From NCBI GenBank assembly GCA_000181795.3, contig CM012955.1, positions 10,799,976 through 10,863,975 on the forward strand: a DNA stretch of 64,000 nucleotides, in the 5' to 3' direction. Under the pieces are notes generated by a model that made no database searches, was not told the DNA's origin, and worked only from the letters and a program-made list of their open reading frames with translations. This document shows positions 51,897 through 64,000 of this stretch, piece after piece (the stretch's first letter is position 1; every line of letters begins with the position of its first letter). Origin of the DNA: Trichinella spiralis (Eukaryota; Nematoda; Enoplea; Trichinellida; Trichinellidae). Position numbers and translations under genes: made by a program.

Positions 51897-54800
51897 ATGG
51901 CTGATAAAAAAGGTGCTGCCGTTAACGAGACCGACGATGTTGTGCGCGACACTAAAGCTGATGAGCAGAATATTTCTGACAAAGATCAAATGGAAAGTAA
52001 GTGGTGATTTTTTTTAACTTATCAAAGCAAAAACCAAAAAAACTTGCAAGCTATGGAAATATGCATATATTTGCATGGAAATTTTAAAAGATGGACATTG
52101 TTGTTGGAACAGTAAAACTTCAAGTAGTAGTAGCAGCAGCAGCAGCAATTCAAGTTGTAGTAGTAGTAGTTAGTAGTAGTAGTAGTAGCAGTAGCAGTAT
52201 TCTCCCGAGAAACGATTGCTAACGTGGTAGGATGCTTCAGTTGGCGTGCTTAATTAATATTTGAAGTGGTTTGTCACTTTGCGTAGGTGTTGTTAAAGCG
52301 AGCATTCTGCAAACTAAGCCGTGGCCATGGTTGCATTACTTCGACCAAAGTGTTCCATTTGAGCTTGTTAAATAATTGACTGTCTGTCTGTTTGTCACTC
52401 GACAAGCAGCTTCTTCACTTTCTTTATTCATTATTTGCTGTTTGGGCTACAAGTTGTAAATTTATTCAAAAAGCAAACATTATTTCCACTATACAACAAT
52501 ATGCGTCGACGCATTTGCTTTTTACATCAATTTTTTTGGTTTTTCTTCCGTGCAGCAGCGCATAAGCTGCGTACAGGATACTGTAAATGAACAATTTCAA
52601 CTGGAAAGGGAATTTCACTCTGGAGAGCAGTGTAAATATAGAATAAATTAAGAAATTCCGTTCCTTCTTCCACCCACTAGTATAATTTAAAATTGGAAGG
52701 GTGGGAATGAGATATATTGTTTTTTGAGTAGTGTCAGTGAAACGAAAAACAAAGTAATTTTTACCCTACTCTTTGTTGCGAATTGCCTGGAAAATGCTTC
52801 CCATTTGAATTGTCAATGTATCCTTATCTCGCATTTATAGTATTACCAGTTTTTGTTATGCATTGATTGAATATCATGCTGACATTTGAAATTATAAACT
52901 GAGCTTTTTTATAACAAAGTACCCAGCTGTTGTTTTTGATTTAAATAAGAGATATTGAATAAAAAAAGAGAAAAAGTCAGCTGAAATTTGAAAAGTTTTT
53001 TCGATTTCCATGATCATTTGTGGAAGAATGTTTGCGAAAATGGCTACGATTCTTCGCTTGTTGGAAAGCTGAATTTTGCAGCGCCGGAAATGTTTGGATT
53101 TGTTTACCCTTTGCTCTGCTATATATCTGTGAAATTGCAATTCATTTGGCTATTTTTCAATTTAGTAGTAGCCGTTGAATTGTCAAAATTAGGATTGCCG
53201 ATCAAGCTGCACCGAAAAGCAATCGTCAGATTTTTTTTATGACAAAGAATTGTTGCAAGATGGACAAGGCGATGAAAATATGACGCATGATTGAACAGAA
53301 GATGATGATTAATTTAATTATTTTCAACTCTTCGCTTCAAATGAATGGCGGCAGAAATTGTAAAATAATCATACTACGTATTAGTTTTTGTTAAGATAGA
53401 ATGCGGCATATTGTTTGGTGCTTCTTTTCGAAATGAATCACTGCTAATTGGTTGTTTTTACTATTAGAAGTTTATAGTCATTGCTTTTTGTTCATTTCTG
53501 AAAATTTTCCCATCCACCATTTGATAATGTACTTTGATTTTGTCAAGGTATTGTCGCTACAGGGCTGCGAATTTCAAGTACCGAAAGTGGTGAGCACTGG
53601 TATAGAGGTATCGGTAGAGAATGCTTTGAACACAACATATTATTACTTAAGCTACCTCGAAATAACGGGAGGAAATTATTACTTTTATTTTTCATTAAAA
53701 CTGTCGGAAGTAGTCGAAAATAGTTCCATTATTAATTTGCTCCTGTTTTATTTATGACTTTATGTGAGCTAAGATAACGAGATTACGAATATATTTATTG
53801 TTTTTTTTGAAAATTGGTAAAATTCATTTTTATTCATTATTCACATGACTAATGCCATATGGTAAGTATGAGCATATTTTTTTTGTTGATGTCAAAAAGG
53901 TGCAGCTTCAACGTTTGTGTTTTTCAAAGAGACTGACAGAGAGGTAATTGCATTTGCATGCTTGGCAAAGATTAATGGCTGACTTTTTGTTTGTCGAGGA
54001 TGTAAATTTTCATACTGAAAGTTCCATCAGTACAGTGGAAGCCCCATGGACAGAAATGATTATTCTTCTTGTATCTGCCGGTTGGTTGAAATTGCTAATC
54101 AAGTAAATATTGCAACATTGCCTCTACAAAGAAGATTATTGTTCATGTGTTGCATGTGAGCGTTTGCACATATGACTAGAAGTATATAAAGCCAGTAAGG
54201 CAAAATGTAAAAAAGAAATAAAGGTGAATAAAGTATATAAAAATAACTATAGCTGATGAGCTGCAGTTTTGTCTTGTGCGTTTAATGCCTTGGCAAAAAA
54301 AATATTTGAAAAATTTCCTTTTTTTGATGTGAAAAGACAAAGTTCTACCCCCAGTATGTGTCGAATTCTTGTCTTAGTTTTATTATGACAGCTTCAGTTT
54401 GAAGAAAGCATCACCAGCTGACCATGATCGATCCTGAACGTTACATAATTGCTATTGTTGATTTATTTGATAAGAAATTTTGTTAACCGCTTTCTGCTCT
54501 TTTTCTATTTTTCTTTTTCCCTTTTCCAATACGGTTGCAGTACTGAGCTTTGTTTAATTTGCCTTTTTGGATTTTGCATTAGGCTTTATAGATTGTATGC
54601 ACCCGCGGATCTGCTTGCTTTGGTTGTTGTTCGATTGTTGTTGATGATGATGACGTTGTTCAGCAAGGTTATAATTGCATGTATTAATATTTCATGAAAT
54701 TCAACAAGTGAAAAGTTCAACTTCAGCTATTTTCTTCATCATCAATTGATTAACTAACTAATGATTCATTCATTCTAATTTACACACGCATGATAGTTTT

Positions 54801-57800
54801 TTTTTGCTTGAAGTTTTGCAATTTCAACCTATTGGCAGAACAGTTTCAGAGCTACAGTGCATTGTCTGTGTCAGTGTTGAGTAATTAACATTTTTTTGCA
54901 TTGCAAATTTCACGCGTTGAATGAGCGACAACAAGCATGTGTGTAGCATAGCAGTTGTCTGCTTTTTCATTTCAATCGATTGACAACTATTTGAAATTGG
55001 AAAAAATTTCAACTTTATGCAAACAAAGAATATTATCTCATTAGGCGGACTGCGGTGCAGTTTTTTTGGGTGCATTCGTTTTAGCAACTGAACTGCTTGT
55101 GTTCTTCTTGATCAACTTGCTCAGGGAATGCGGAATCACAAAGCGTATTGCGCGATTTGTTTTGCTTTGAATGGCAATTAGGCTACAAGATTTGCTCTCA
55201 TTATTATTATTTCGAAGCTTGAAAATAAATAATTGTCACAGACTTTATATAATAATAATCAGCGTTTGTTGAGTTTCTGTGAATGCACAGTTTTCAGTTG
55301 AAATTTTCTAACTTCATCCAATACATAAGAAGAAGGTAATATAAATTTGCTCGCTGCGTCATTTGCATCGTAGAAGCAAGGTTTTTGAGATTTCCTTGTA
55401 GTTCAACCGGAAATACTGCCTGACGCTGCTAATTTATATTACATGTTGATGTGCTTTTCTAGGTCGGCGATCAGATATTGTTTGGTTTGGAACTGGAATC
55501 CATCTACCGTACGACAATGATAAAGCTAAAGAGCATATTCCATTAGAGGTAGAGATATTGGTTTTATTATTTTTTAATTAACATTATCGGTGACTTGGAT
55601 ATTTGTTATTAGAAGCAACAATAGGATCTTTAATTATCACTACACGGATGTAACACTTTGTTCATTTGATCGATCATTCGAATTATAAATTTCATAATCA
55701 GTGTAACGTACTCGAATTTCATGTAAGAAAATTTCACGAAACAATTACTTTCGTAAATAGAATGTAAAAATTAGCAAAGCATCTATCGTAATGAAGGTTA
55801 AAAGTGTAGATTACGTAGTTGTTCTTTGTTCAAGTTTTAAAATATGCAATAAAATTTTTTATGCAATTTTAAAATAAAACTGCATAAAAAATTTGCGGAT
55901 TTGCACCGCCAAAAAGATAAATGCTATTTTGAGACCCTAGTGTGTATGTATGTTGTGGATCTGCAGGTTCAGTGCAAGGTTGTTTCCACTTATGAGCTTT
56001 CACACTACAACAGCAGTGGTAACGATTTAACCAAACTGGGAGGCTAAATAATCGCGCTACTAATACTAAGATGAAAAAGATAAAAGCATTCGGATGAACG
56101 GAAAGGAAGCGCTGCGATCGGGAAGTTCGCTTACGACAGCACCGGTCACGTGATTTCAAACGCTTGATCCGGAACTGATCAACTGGCCCGGACATGCCAA
56201 GCAGTGCAGAATTTCTGCTTTTATGCTAGCACAGTCCAACACTGCGCGAGAATAGCGCATTTAATTTGAGTAAATACGTAATGCGTGAAGCTACTATAGT
56301 CAGAATGTTTTTTTGATATTACTGTATCATTTTATGAATTTGTGTAACATTTTTTTGCATCATTAAATAACATTAGTGGTTGACAAATTTTGAATACTTT
56401 TTTTCTTCAAAAACTTTGAAGATGTTTTTACTATTTTATGACGACGAGATCGTATTTATTATAAGTTCAATGCCGCATGAATTGGATTTAACAATTATAG
56501 TTTTTTTGGAATTTTTTTTGGAAAGTAAAAAATAAATAAAATTTATTTTACTCTTCAGAGACGACAAAGACGCCGTCGTCCTACGTTGCTTGTTTCAAAA
56601 GATTCAGATCGAATGACGCCAGTTGAAGAAGACAGAATTGTGATGGGTATGGCAATTGAAGAGAGGCATCTTCTTCTGCATATAGCAGTTTTATTCTTTT
56701 TTTTGGCTTTATGTTTAGCGCCTTCCGCGCGTGTGCAACAGCTGCTTAATCAACAGAAAAACGGTGACAATTTGGAATGGCAACCATCGCATTCACTGTT
56801 TACTGAAATGGAATTTCTGTACGGCACTGGCCCTAACCAAGAATGGCGAGAAACTGCTCGGTTAGTAATTTATCAAGTGTTGTCTTCTCTTAGATGAATT
56901 CGATGATATTTTACATGTGGAGAGCGTGGTATTTTGAAATGTTTGTTCTTAAAAAATATAGAATAGAATGAGGATGGAAAACCGGGATGGAGTTGATTTG
57001 AAATTACACTGGGATTAAAGATGGGCTTTAAAGTTAGCAAACGGTTGGTTGTAATCTGTAATCTGATGACTGGTGACTTTGTCTTTATTATTTTCTTACG
57101 TTCTGCGTCAGGTATTTTAAAAATTTTCAGTATGTGTGTGTGCAGTTGAGAATTAATCATGTATCTGTATGCAATTTTGAAAAGTATTGCTTATATAGTT
57201 GGGTGAAATATGAAGAAGATGTGGAAGAAGGGGGTAATCGTTGGTCAAAACCGCATGTCGCTACTCTGTCTCTGCATTCTTTGTTCGAGTTGCGTTCTTG
57301 TTTGATGAACGGTGTTGTGATTTTGGATGTCGAAGCTACTGAATTGGAGACTGTAATCGGTATGGGATGATGACGACTTCACTTTTCATTGTTTAATTTA
57401 TTGAAACCTTTTTTAAGAATATACAATTAGTACACTTCTGTCAGAAGGTTTGCTGAAACAGTCAGCAGTGAACACCGTCCGGGAAGCTCTTCTGAGCAAG
57501 CATAAACATCAATATGAACAGAATAAGGCACACAAAGAAGGTATGAGCTCTGGGCAAAGCTTTTTACAAACTGTGCGTTCAATTGCGGATATTGGACGTT
57601 CCTTGTCACACGCTAAAAGCATGACTCCGACTGTTGTGGAATCTTCGGCCGTATCTCAAATTCCGGCTCCCGTCTCACCTACCGCTTTGAACGTACCAGA
57701 CACTGGTAAACGTGACTTGTTGAAATGTTATTTGAGGGAACAACGTTTTTGAAAATGGTGTTTTTCAGGTTTGAACAAGCTTTCAGGAACGGCTCTTTCT

Positions 57801-60800
57801 GCCAAGCAAGGATCACGCGTTATGGATGGTAGTGACATCACTGCGAAGGTAGAAATTTCACTTTTTACTGTACTGATTAGCAAAATAATCATGATAAAAG
57901 TTGAACAAATGTTGTTTCAAATGCATTACATGCGGTATATTTGTGTGAAAGTTAGCCAACTTGCATAGCTGAGATGCTAAGCGTTTTTGATAATTTTTGA
58001 GATTCGCCAGTACTTGATCAGTTGACCAATTTTTGTTCTTTTTAAGGGCAATTATCATTTGTATAAGAAGTTGCCACGAGGAGCAGAAGCTTCGAATGTC
58101 TTGGTTGGTCAATTGAGCAGTTTGGATAATTACATTTCTGCATTTATCCGGTTGAATAAAGCGTGTCATTTTAACAATTTGACTGAAGTATATAGTTTCA
58201 GTTTAAGTAGTTGATGAACTGTTATTTATTTGCAGTTTTATAATTTGTCATAAATTACAGGTACCCGTGCCAACTAGATTTATGTTCATTTTGCTCGGTC
58301 CTGAAGGGCACAAGCTGAAATATCGAGAAATTGGACGTGCAATATCAACACTGATGTCAGACGAAGTATCCGCAAACAGCAGGCCTACTGTGGTGCTGAT
58401 TAAGGCTTACAATGTTGTTTAATTTAAGGTTTTCTGCGACGTCGCCTACCAGGCTAGGAATCGTGAAGATCTTTTGGATGGGATAGATGAATTTTTAGAA
58501 CAAGTGATCGTTCTACCGCCCGGTGAATGGGATCCAAAAATAAGAATTGAGCCTCCTACGTCTGTCCCATCGCAGGTTATATGCATTTTGCTAAATGAAC
58601 ATCAATTGTAGAATGATAAAATTATTTTACAGGAAGCACGCAAAAAGTTGGTACCGAAAAAGGAAGATGCACATGGTTCTCAGAATAATAATATTGATGA
58701 TGACATCTCTGGTGGCCATGGGCAAGATATTGCATTAAAACGAACTCATAAGTAAGCAATTATTATTGCTTTTCGAATTCTTTTATCACTATTCTTTATA
58801 AGTAATAATGATAATGATATAATATAATATAATATAATATAATACTTATTTCAAGATTGTACAATTGTTATTGTTTGTTAATTAACCAATTCATAATCAT
58901 ATTCTTCATCGTATTCTTTTCATGATCATGATCTGTGTGTGATTGCACGAAATTTGTAGTTTGTTGAACATATTCATATTTTTCAGACTTTTTGGTGGTT
59001 TGATGGCAGATATTAAGAGAAAAATTCCATGGTATGCTTCTGATTTTAAAGTAAGAACATAGAATGCAATTTATCTGCCCATCGTATGAATGAAAATTTT
59101 TTATTTTTCAACTATAAGGACGCTTTCAACTTGCAATGCGTTGCAGCCTTTCTATACATGTACTTTGCCATGCTAGCACCGATTGTCACTTTTGGTGGCT
59201 TGCTTGAAGAGGCTACTGACAGAAACTTAGTATGTATTGAAAACTGTTTTTCTTTCACCATGAATAATTAATCACACTTCAAGCAAGGTTTTTTTTAATA
59301 ATTTTATAAAAACATATTTTGATTTCAGGCAGCAATAGAAAACTTATTTAGTGGTGCCATTTGTGGAACGTTATATTCGTTGTTTGCCGGTCAGCCGCTG
59401 ACTATGATCGGTTCAACGGGTCCAGTTCTCATATTTGAAAGAGTTGTGTTTGATTTATGCAAGTGAGTTTTCGCGTGTTTCTTCGCATAAAATTTCAACA
59501 CGGATCATCTGTACAATGTTGTTGACTTGAATTGAGGATGGTGTTTCAGATGCATCTATCAGCGATAGCAATATTAGATAATGATTCAGTTGGGAAGTTT
59601 GTGAACTGAAGTTTAAATTGTTAACTTATTATATTTTTACTTTGGCAATTTGAAATTTCTAAACTAATCTGTTTATATATATATATATAATACTGTCTGT
59701 AGAAAAGCTTCACTCGACTTTCTCAGCGTTCGTTTTTGGATCAATACTTGGAGTGGCGTTATACTGGTCATAATTGTAGCCTTTGATGCATCAGCGATGG
59801 TCTCCTACATTACTCGTTTTACCGAAGAAAGCTTTTCTGCATTGATATCATTTATTTTCATTTATGAATCAATTGCAAAGCTGATCAAAATTTTACAAAA
59901 CGCTCGTATTATTAAATGGAATCCGGTATGTATTTATGTTTCTTAAAAAAATTTTTTTTGTATTTGTGCTATTTGTATATTTATTTATATATTTAATCAA
60001 TTAAATATAATTAAATATATACAATTATAATGTATATATTTAATCTGCAGATGCAGCATTTTAAGAAATTTGCTAGGCTAATTATTTTTGATTTGTTTTT
60101 ATTGAGAATTTTACAACGATATATGATGTTTCAGCTTTCTGCCACTGGTGTAGGTGGAAATTGCAGTTGTTCTGGGAAGCCAGTTGAATCTGCGTTCATG
60201 GATGATGTGAAATCTATGATGTCTAGACGTCGAATGAACGCATCCAGTTGGCTATTTCATCAACCAGACGAAAACATTTCATACATCGATTGGGATAACG
60301 TACCTCTGGAGCACTGTGAATATTTGAATGGTCAACTAACTGGTGATTCTTGTTACTATATGTTAGATGTTTTTTTGATGTCTCTTGTGCTGTTGGCCGG
60401 TACGTTTACGATTGCAATGGTGCTCAAGCGTGGTCGAAATAGTTCCTATTTTCCTACATCGGTTAGTACAATTGAAACAGTAATGACAGCAATTTTATAC
60501 ACAATTCAGTTTCGCTTTTTTTAATTAGGTTCGAACAATTTTGAGCGATTTTGCCGTTTTCATAGCAATTTCGTTGATGATTTTATTGGACTATTTCGTT
60601 GGTTTGCAAACCCCGAAATTATACGTGCCTGAAAACTTTTCAGTATATATATATATTTTTTTTAATATATATGACAATTTTTTGAAAAGGAAAGTTCCTT
60701 ATTTACAACTGATTCATGTGAATTTGTTTCAGCCAACATTGGAAAGTCGTGGCTGGATAGTGCATCCACTACCAGATCCGTCAACTTGGTGGATCATACC

Positions 60801-62414
60801 ACTTGGCATTGCGCCTGCAGTTCTACTTTGCATCTTGTTGTTCATGGATCATCAGATTACAGTTGTCATTGTCAATCGAAAAGAAAACAAACTGAAGAAA
60901 GGATGTGGCTATCATCTTGATCTGCTTCTTATCGCAACTGTATGTTTTATCACCGCTTTTATGGGATTGCCAATATTCGTGGCCGCAACTGTCATGTCCG
61001 TCAGCCATGTCAATGCACTTCGTGTGGAATCTGAATGTCGAGCTCCGGGCGAGAAGCCAAAATTTATCGGCGTTCGGTAATAGGAAAAGTAGACTAATTA
61101 CTACTGGAAGCTGAATTAATTATTTCGTTTTCTCTTCTTTAGAGAACAGCGCGTTACTGGCACACTGGTATTCTTATTTATAGGATTTTCAACGCTGATG
61201 ACATCCATACTTAAAGTACGATCCTCTTCTTGCTATACGATATTCTTTTTTCAATATTATCTTTGTCTTCAGCACATCCCAATGCCAGTTTTGTATGGTG
61301 TATTCTTGTACATGGGTGTCTCATCTTTGAGCGGTGTGCAAATGGTCGATCGATTGCTTTTGTTGTTTATGCCGATGAAATATCAACCGGATTACATTTA
61401 CTTACGCCATGTACCAATTCGCCGTGTTCATCTTTTTACATTTTTTCAAATTACCTGTTTTATTATCATGTGCGTGGTGAAAGAGGTTGAAGTAACTTCA
61501 GTTGCGTTTCCACTTATGGTAATTCATTTTCTGGTTGGTTTTATCCATTGCTTAACTTGATTATGTGTATGCGATTTTTGCAGCTTGTGGTGTTGGTTGC
61601 TATTCGCAAACTTTTGGAATATGTGTTCACAGAGAAAGAGCTGAAACTTCTCGATGACCAGATGCCGGAGATAACACTGCGTAAACGTGAAGATGCAAAG
61701 AAAAAACGACAGGTATGTAAAATTAAAATTAGAATCACTAGATTCGGTGACCACTGCGCATCAGTTAATAGATGTTGTTGTGTGACTCTAAGAGCAGTTT
61801 TATTTAATCCTTTTCCAGAAGGAACAGCAAGAAGAGGCGAATAAATTGGTCCCAGTGCAGACGACAAGCAACCTACACATACCCCTTTCATCCGGACACG
61901 TGATGAGCATTCCGCTTGAATCGTTGAATCCAGAGGAGAAAGTAAATTTATCCGAAGAAGTGAACAGATCAGGCCTTTGGAAGCACATTGCTTCGTATTC
62001 TGATATGACGAAGTATGCATTTTTGCTGCTATGCCTAAGTAGATTTCAGATTAGAACAAACAGTTTATAAAATTATAAAATAAGCTTTTGTTCTTTTTAT
62101 ACAGTTTTTTTTAAAAAATAGCTTGTGATAATTGTTCACATAAAAGTCAATGAGTTACCTCCCTTCATCAGCGACCGCAGCATATTCAAATGAGTGCTTA
62201 TATATTAAAGCAACATGTTTTTTATTGAAGGAATATGAAAAAGACGAAGATAAACGATCAGAAAGAGTTGAAGACTTTTGCAGAGGAAGAGGATGACAGT
62301 GAGGCGATTACGATATCTTTTGACAGAGCTGAAGAAACTCCGTCAACAGAGAAGAAGCCACTTTTGAATGATGCAGAACCCCCTAATGAGAATGATGAAA
62401 TGAGTCGAATGTAG
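51897..62414 (+). CDS. SLC4-family sodium-coupled bicarbonate transporter
   Basis: A plasma-membrane carrier that moves bicarbonate, probably with sodium, to control pH. Twenty-three exons close in frame to 1,199 residues: 51897-51996, 55463-55548, 56559-56646, 56719-56860, 57199-57359, 57418-57705, 57769-57848, 58047-58187, 58261-58365, 58429-58575, 58633-58751, 58987-59050, 59119-59229, 59329-59462, 59703-59925, 60135-60461, 60529-60642, 60733-61076, 61143-61215, 61273-61518, 61584-61712, 61819-62012 and 62231-62414. Residues 1-500 form the cytosolic domain ([33 protein letters not shown]). The membrane domain spans about 505-1050 with [46 protein letters not shown] and [15 protein letters not shown]. 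The loop from exon 16 has four cysteines and NXS sites, typical of Na-coupled members. KLIK at the end of TM5 matches the stilbene-binding motif. The closest group is NBC/NDCBE; transport mode cannot be read from sequence. Confidence 0.94.
52122..52200. repeat. AGT/AGC trinucleotide microsatellite in SLC4 intron 1
   Basis: A compound run of AGT and AGC units of about 80 bases with a short interruption, 125 bases inside the 3.5 kb first intron. Confidence 0.9.
52201..55462 (+). other. Long first intron of the SLC4 gene
   Basis: About 3.3 kb of AT-rich intron with no exon I can support. The open frame at 53452-53757 has no resemblance to SLC4 N-terminal sequence and no suitable splice context. 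Alternative first exons, common in animal SLC4 genes, could lie here but are not visible. Confidence 0.5.
58816..58844. repeat. ATAAT pentanucleotide microsatellite in an SLC4 intron
   Basis: Five to six head-to-tail ATAAT units in the intron between exons 11 and 12. Confidence 0.85.
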
Positions 62415-64000
62415 TATGAAAAGGTTGGTTTTGTACAGTATTCGAACGATTATTTAATTTGCTCTGGTTTCATCTTGACCATCCATTATTCTATGTAACA
62501 ACTGTGTAACGAACGGCCATCACAATCGCTCTTACTGTTTCCTCTGTGACACTGTTCTTCTCTTTGGACGTCATACTTATTTATTATATATACCCACAAA
62601 TACAAATATTCATCCTATATTACGCATTTTACGCTATTTTTTCCATCTTATTCTACTACTGTATCCAATCTTTTTGTGCGCTGAATGTGCAACTATTCAG
62701 TTATCAGACTAGACATATTTCAGTTGGTTAGTTTGTTTGTTTGTTGTATACTGCGTTATACGATGTATTATTTTTTATTTCTTTCTTGTGAGAGAAAAAG
62801 AATTTAAGAGATCTGATCGGTTACAGTTGAAATTGTCGTTCCGAAGCTGTGCGGTCTTTATTATACAATCAGTTTTATCTCATTTTATTGCAATTAAATC
62901 TGTTATTTTTCATAATCAGGACTTGTTTTGTTGATAGCATGCTTATTAAATGATGAAAAAAGTTATTTTCGTAAAATGTATGAAATTATGTAAATTTTTA
63001 TCGAACAACAAATTTTGCAACCGATGTAATTAATAATGTCTTTCTTGTATTTTTGTATTAAAACATTTTTCGCCAGAGTGCCTGCCAGATTTTAGTTCTT
63101 TGAAAACTCATAAAAATAATTGAATTTACTTTTCAAACATTTTTTATAAAGTATATTATAATATGACTTCGAGATTGTTTTTGAACAATTTGAAACGGTC
63201 AATCAACACAAAGAGTTAAATAAATGTATTAATTAATTATTGAGTTAAAAGCATTTTATGCAAAAGCAACTACTGATGATGCACAAAACATCAGTGCCAT
63301 TTGCCTTGTTCTTGCATGTTTAAATTATTCAGTTAACAGCTGAAACTAGCCAACTAGCTGCTTGCAACAAGAAACGAAAAACGAATTGTTCTTTTTTTTC
63401 CTCAAAACACGCAAAAGAAGTAGTACGTTGTCAGTTTCCAATTTGCTGTTTAATACAAATCGATTAGTAATAAATATTAATTTATCAAAATGAACATTAT
63501 TTAAGCATTAAATTGTTATTGTTCAGTGTTTTTCGCAAAGTAGATATTTTTTAGTACTTACTTTAAAGAATACTGTAGTCATACTGTAGTCACAGACGAT
63601 GAATTTTACGTGTGATCTTATTCATTCAAATGTTCTCGCGTTTCAGTGAAAGGCTGTTGTTATAGCATTTATTATTATAACAATAACAGGTTCCAACAAT
63701 TTTGAAAGTAACTTTGTTCAGGCTACTTGTTTTCAGCAGTGTATGACTGTTGTGGTCTTTGTTTCGTCAGCGTAATTACTTTTGTCACATTGATAAATGA
63801 TTATGATTTTTTTCCAATGAACTTATAATTTATTTCTTTTTCAAGTGAAAAAAATCCACTTTTCAATAAATGTTTCAAGTGTAAAAAGTTGATTTATGAA
63901 ATTTGATAAATGATCTGAAATGAACTCGTTTCAGGTTGAACAGCTGAAAGTGTAGCCTTATCAGTGGATCAATCGCTGGTGGTGGGCTTTGATTTGAATT
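62415..64000 (+). other. SLC4 3' UTR and downstream DNA
   Basis: No gene is visible to the right edge. AATAAA at 63219-63224 is a candidate poly(A) signal about 800 bases after the stop codon. Short frames at 62546-62934 are hydrophobic and AT-driven, with no family resemblance. Confidence 0.5.

Noticed and set aside
53452-53757. 101-codon plus-strand frame in SLC4 intron 1
   Set aside because: No resemblance to SLC4 N-terminal sequence, AT-driven composition, and the flanking exons already join in phase without it.
60030-60134. Upstream extension of SLC4 exon 16 starting MYIFNLQ
   Set aside because: It is intron sequence read through the TTTCAG acceptor at 60134; exon 15 ends in phase 0 and joins directly to [10 protein letters not shown].

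Overview
This window is animal genomic DNA. It is strongly AT-rich and its genes are broken into many exons. Introns are either short (about 45-75 bases) or several kb long, and most acceptors have the form TTTCAG or TTTTAG. Several first coding exons begin 0-8 bases after an acceptor-like site, as expected for spliced-leader trans-splicing. Together these point to a nematode, possibly an early-branching one. That assignment is inference; no rRNA or mitochondrial marker is present to settle it. The exon models below were built by hand from splice sites, reading-frame phase and recalled protein families. Where a model is called complete, the exon lengths close in frame.

Layout, left to right: (1) minus strand 55-1649, the N-terminal part of importin beta-1, running off the left edge; (2) plus 3545-6945, an RPRD2-like protein with an RNA polymerase II CTD-interacting domain; (3) plus 8508-11135, a PH plus GLTP-domain lipid-transfer protein of the FAPP2/PLEKHA8 type; (4) plus 12621-16907, an Sp-family transcription factor with a Btd box and three C2H2 fingers; (5) about 19405-19763, a possible small unrecognised gene; (6) minus 20480-26284, a TOX-family HMG-box protein; (7) plus 33484-35416, a 3'(2'),5'-bisphosphate nucleotidase (BPNT1 type); (8) minus 35874-36433, an MCFD2-like EF-hand secretory-pathway protein, convergent with BPNT1; (9) plus 51897-62414, a 23-exon SLC4 sodium-coupled bicarbonate transporter.

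The genes do not form a pathway or operon. They are housekeeping and regulatory genes of ordinary animal type. The left 17 kb is gene-dense. The stretches 26.3-33.5 kb and 36.4-51.9 kb hold no gene I can support. They contain microsatellites and a few GC-richer islands, the most notable near 47.1-47.7 kb and 51.2-51.5 kb.

I found no CRISPR array, transposon with a coding region, rRNA or tRNA, and nothing that qualifies as an undescribed biological system. The more useful observations are a GC-AG intron forced by reading frame in BPNT1, an in-frame 72-base intron in the SLC4 gene whose retention would insert a hydrophobic segment, acceptor sites touching start codons, an orphan small-protein candidate, and a divergent FAPP2-like GLTP domain.
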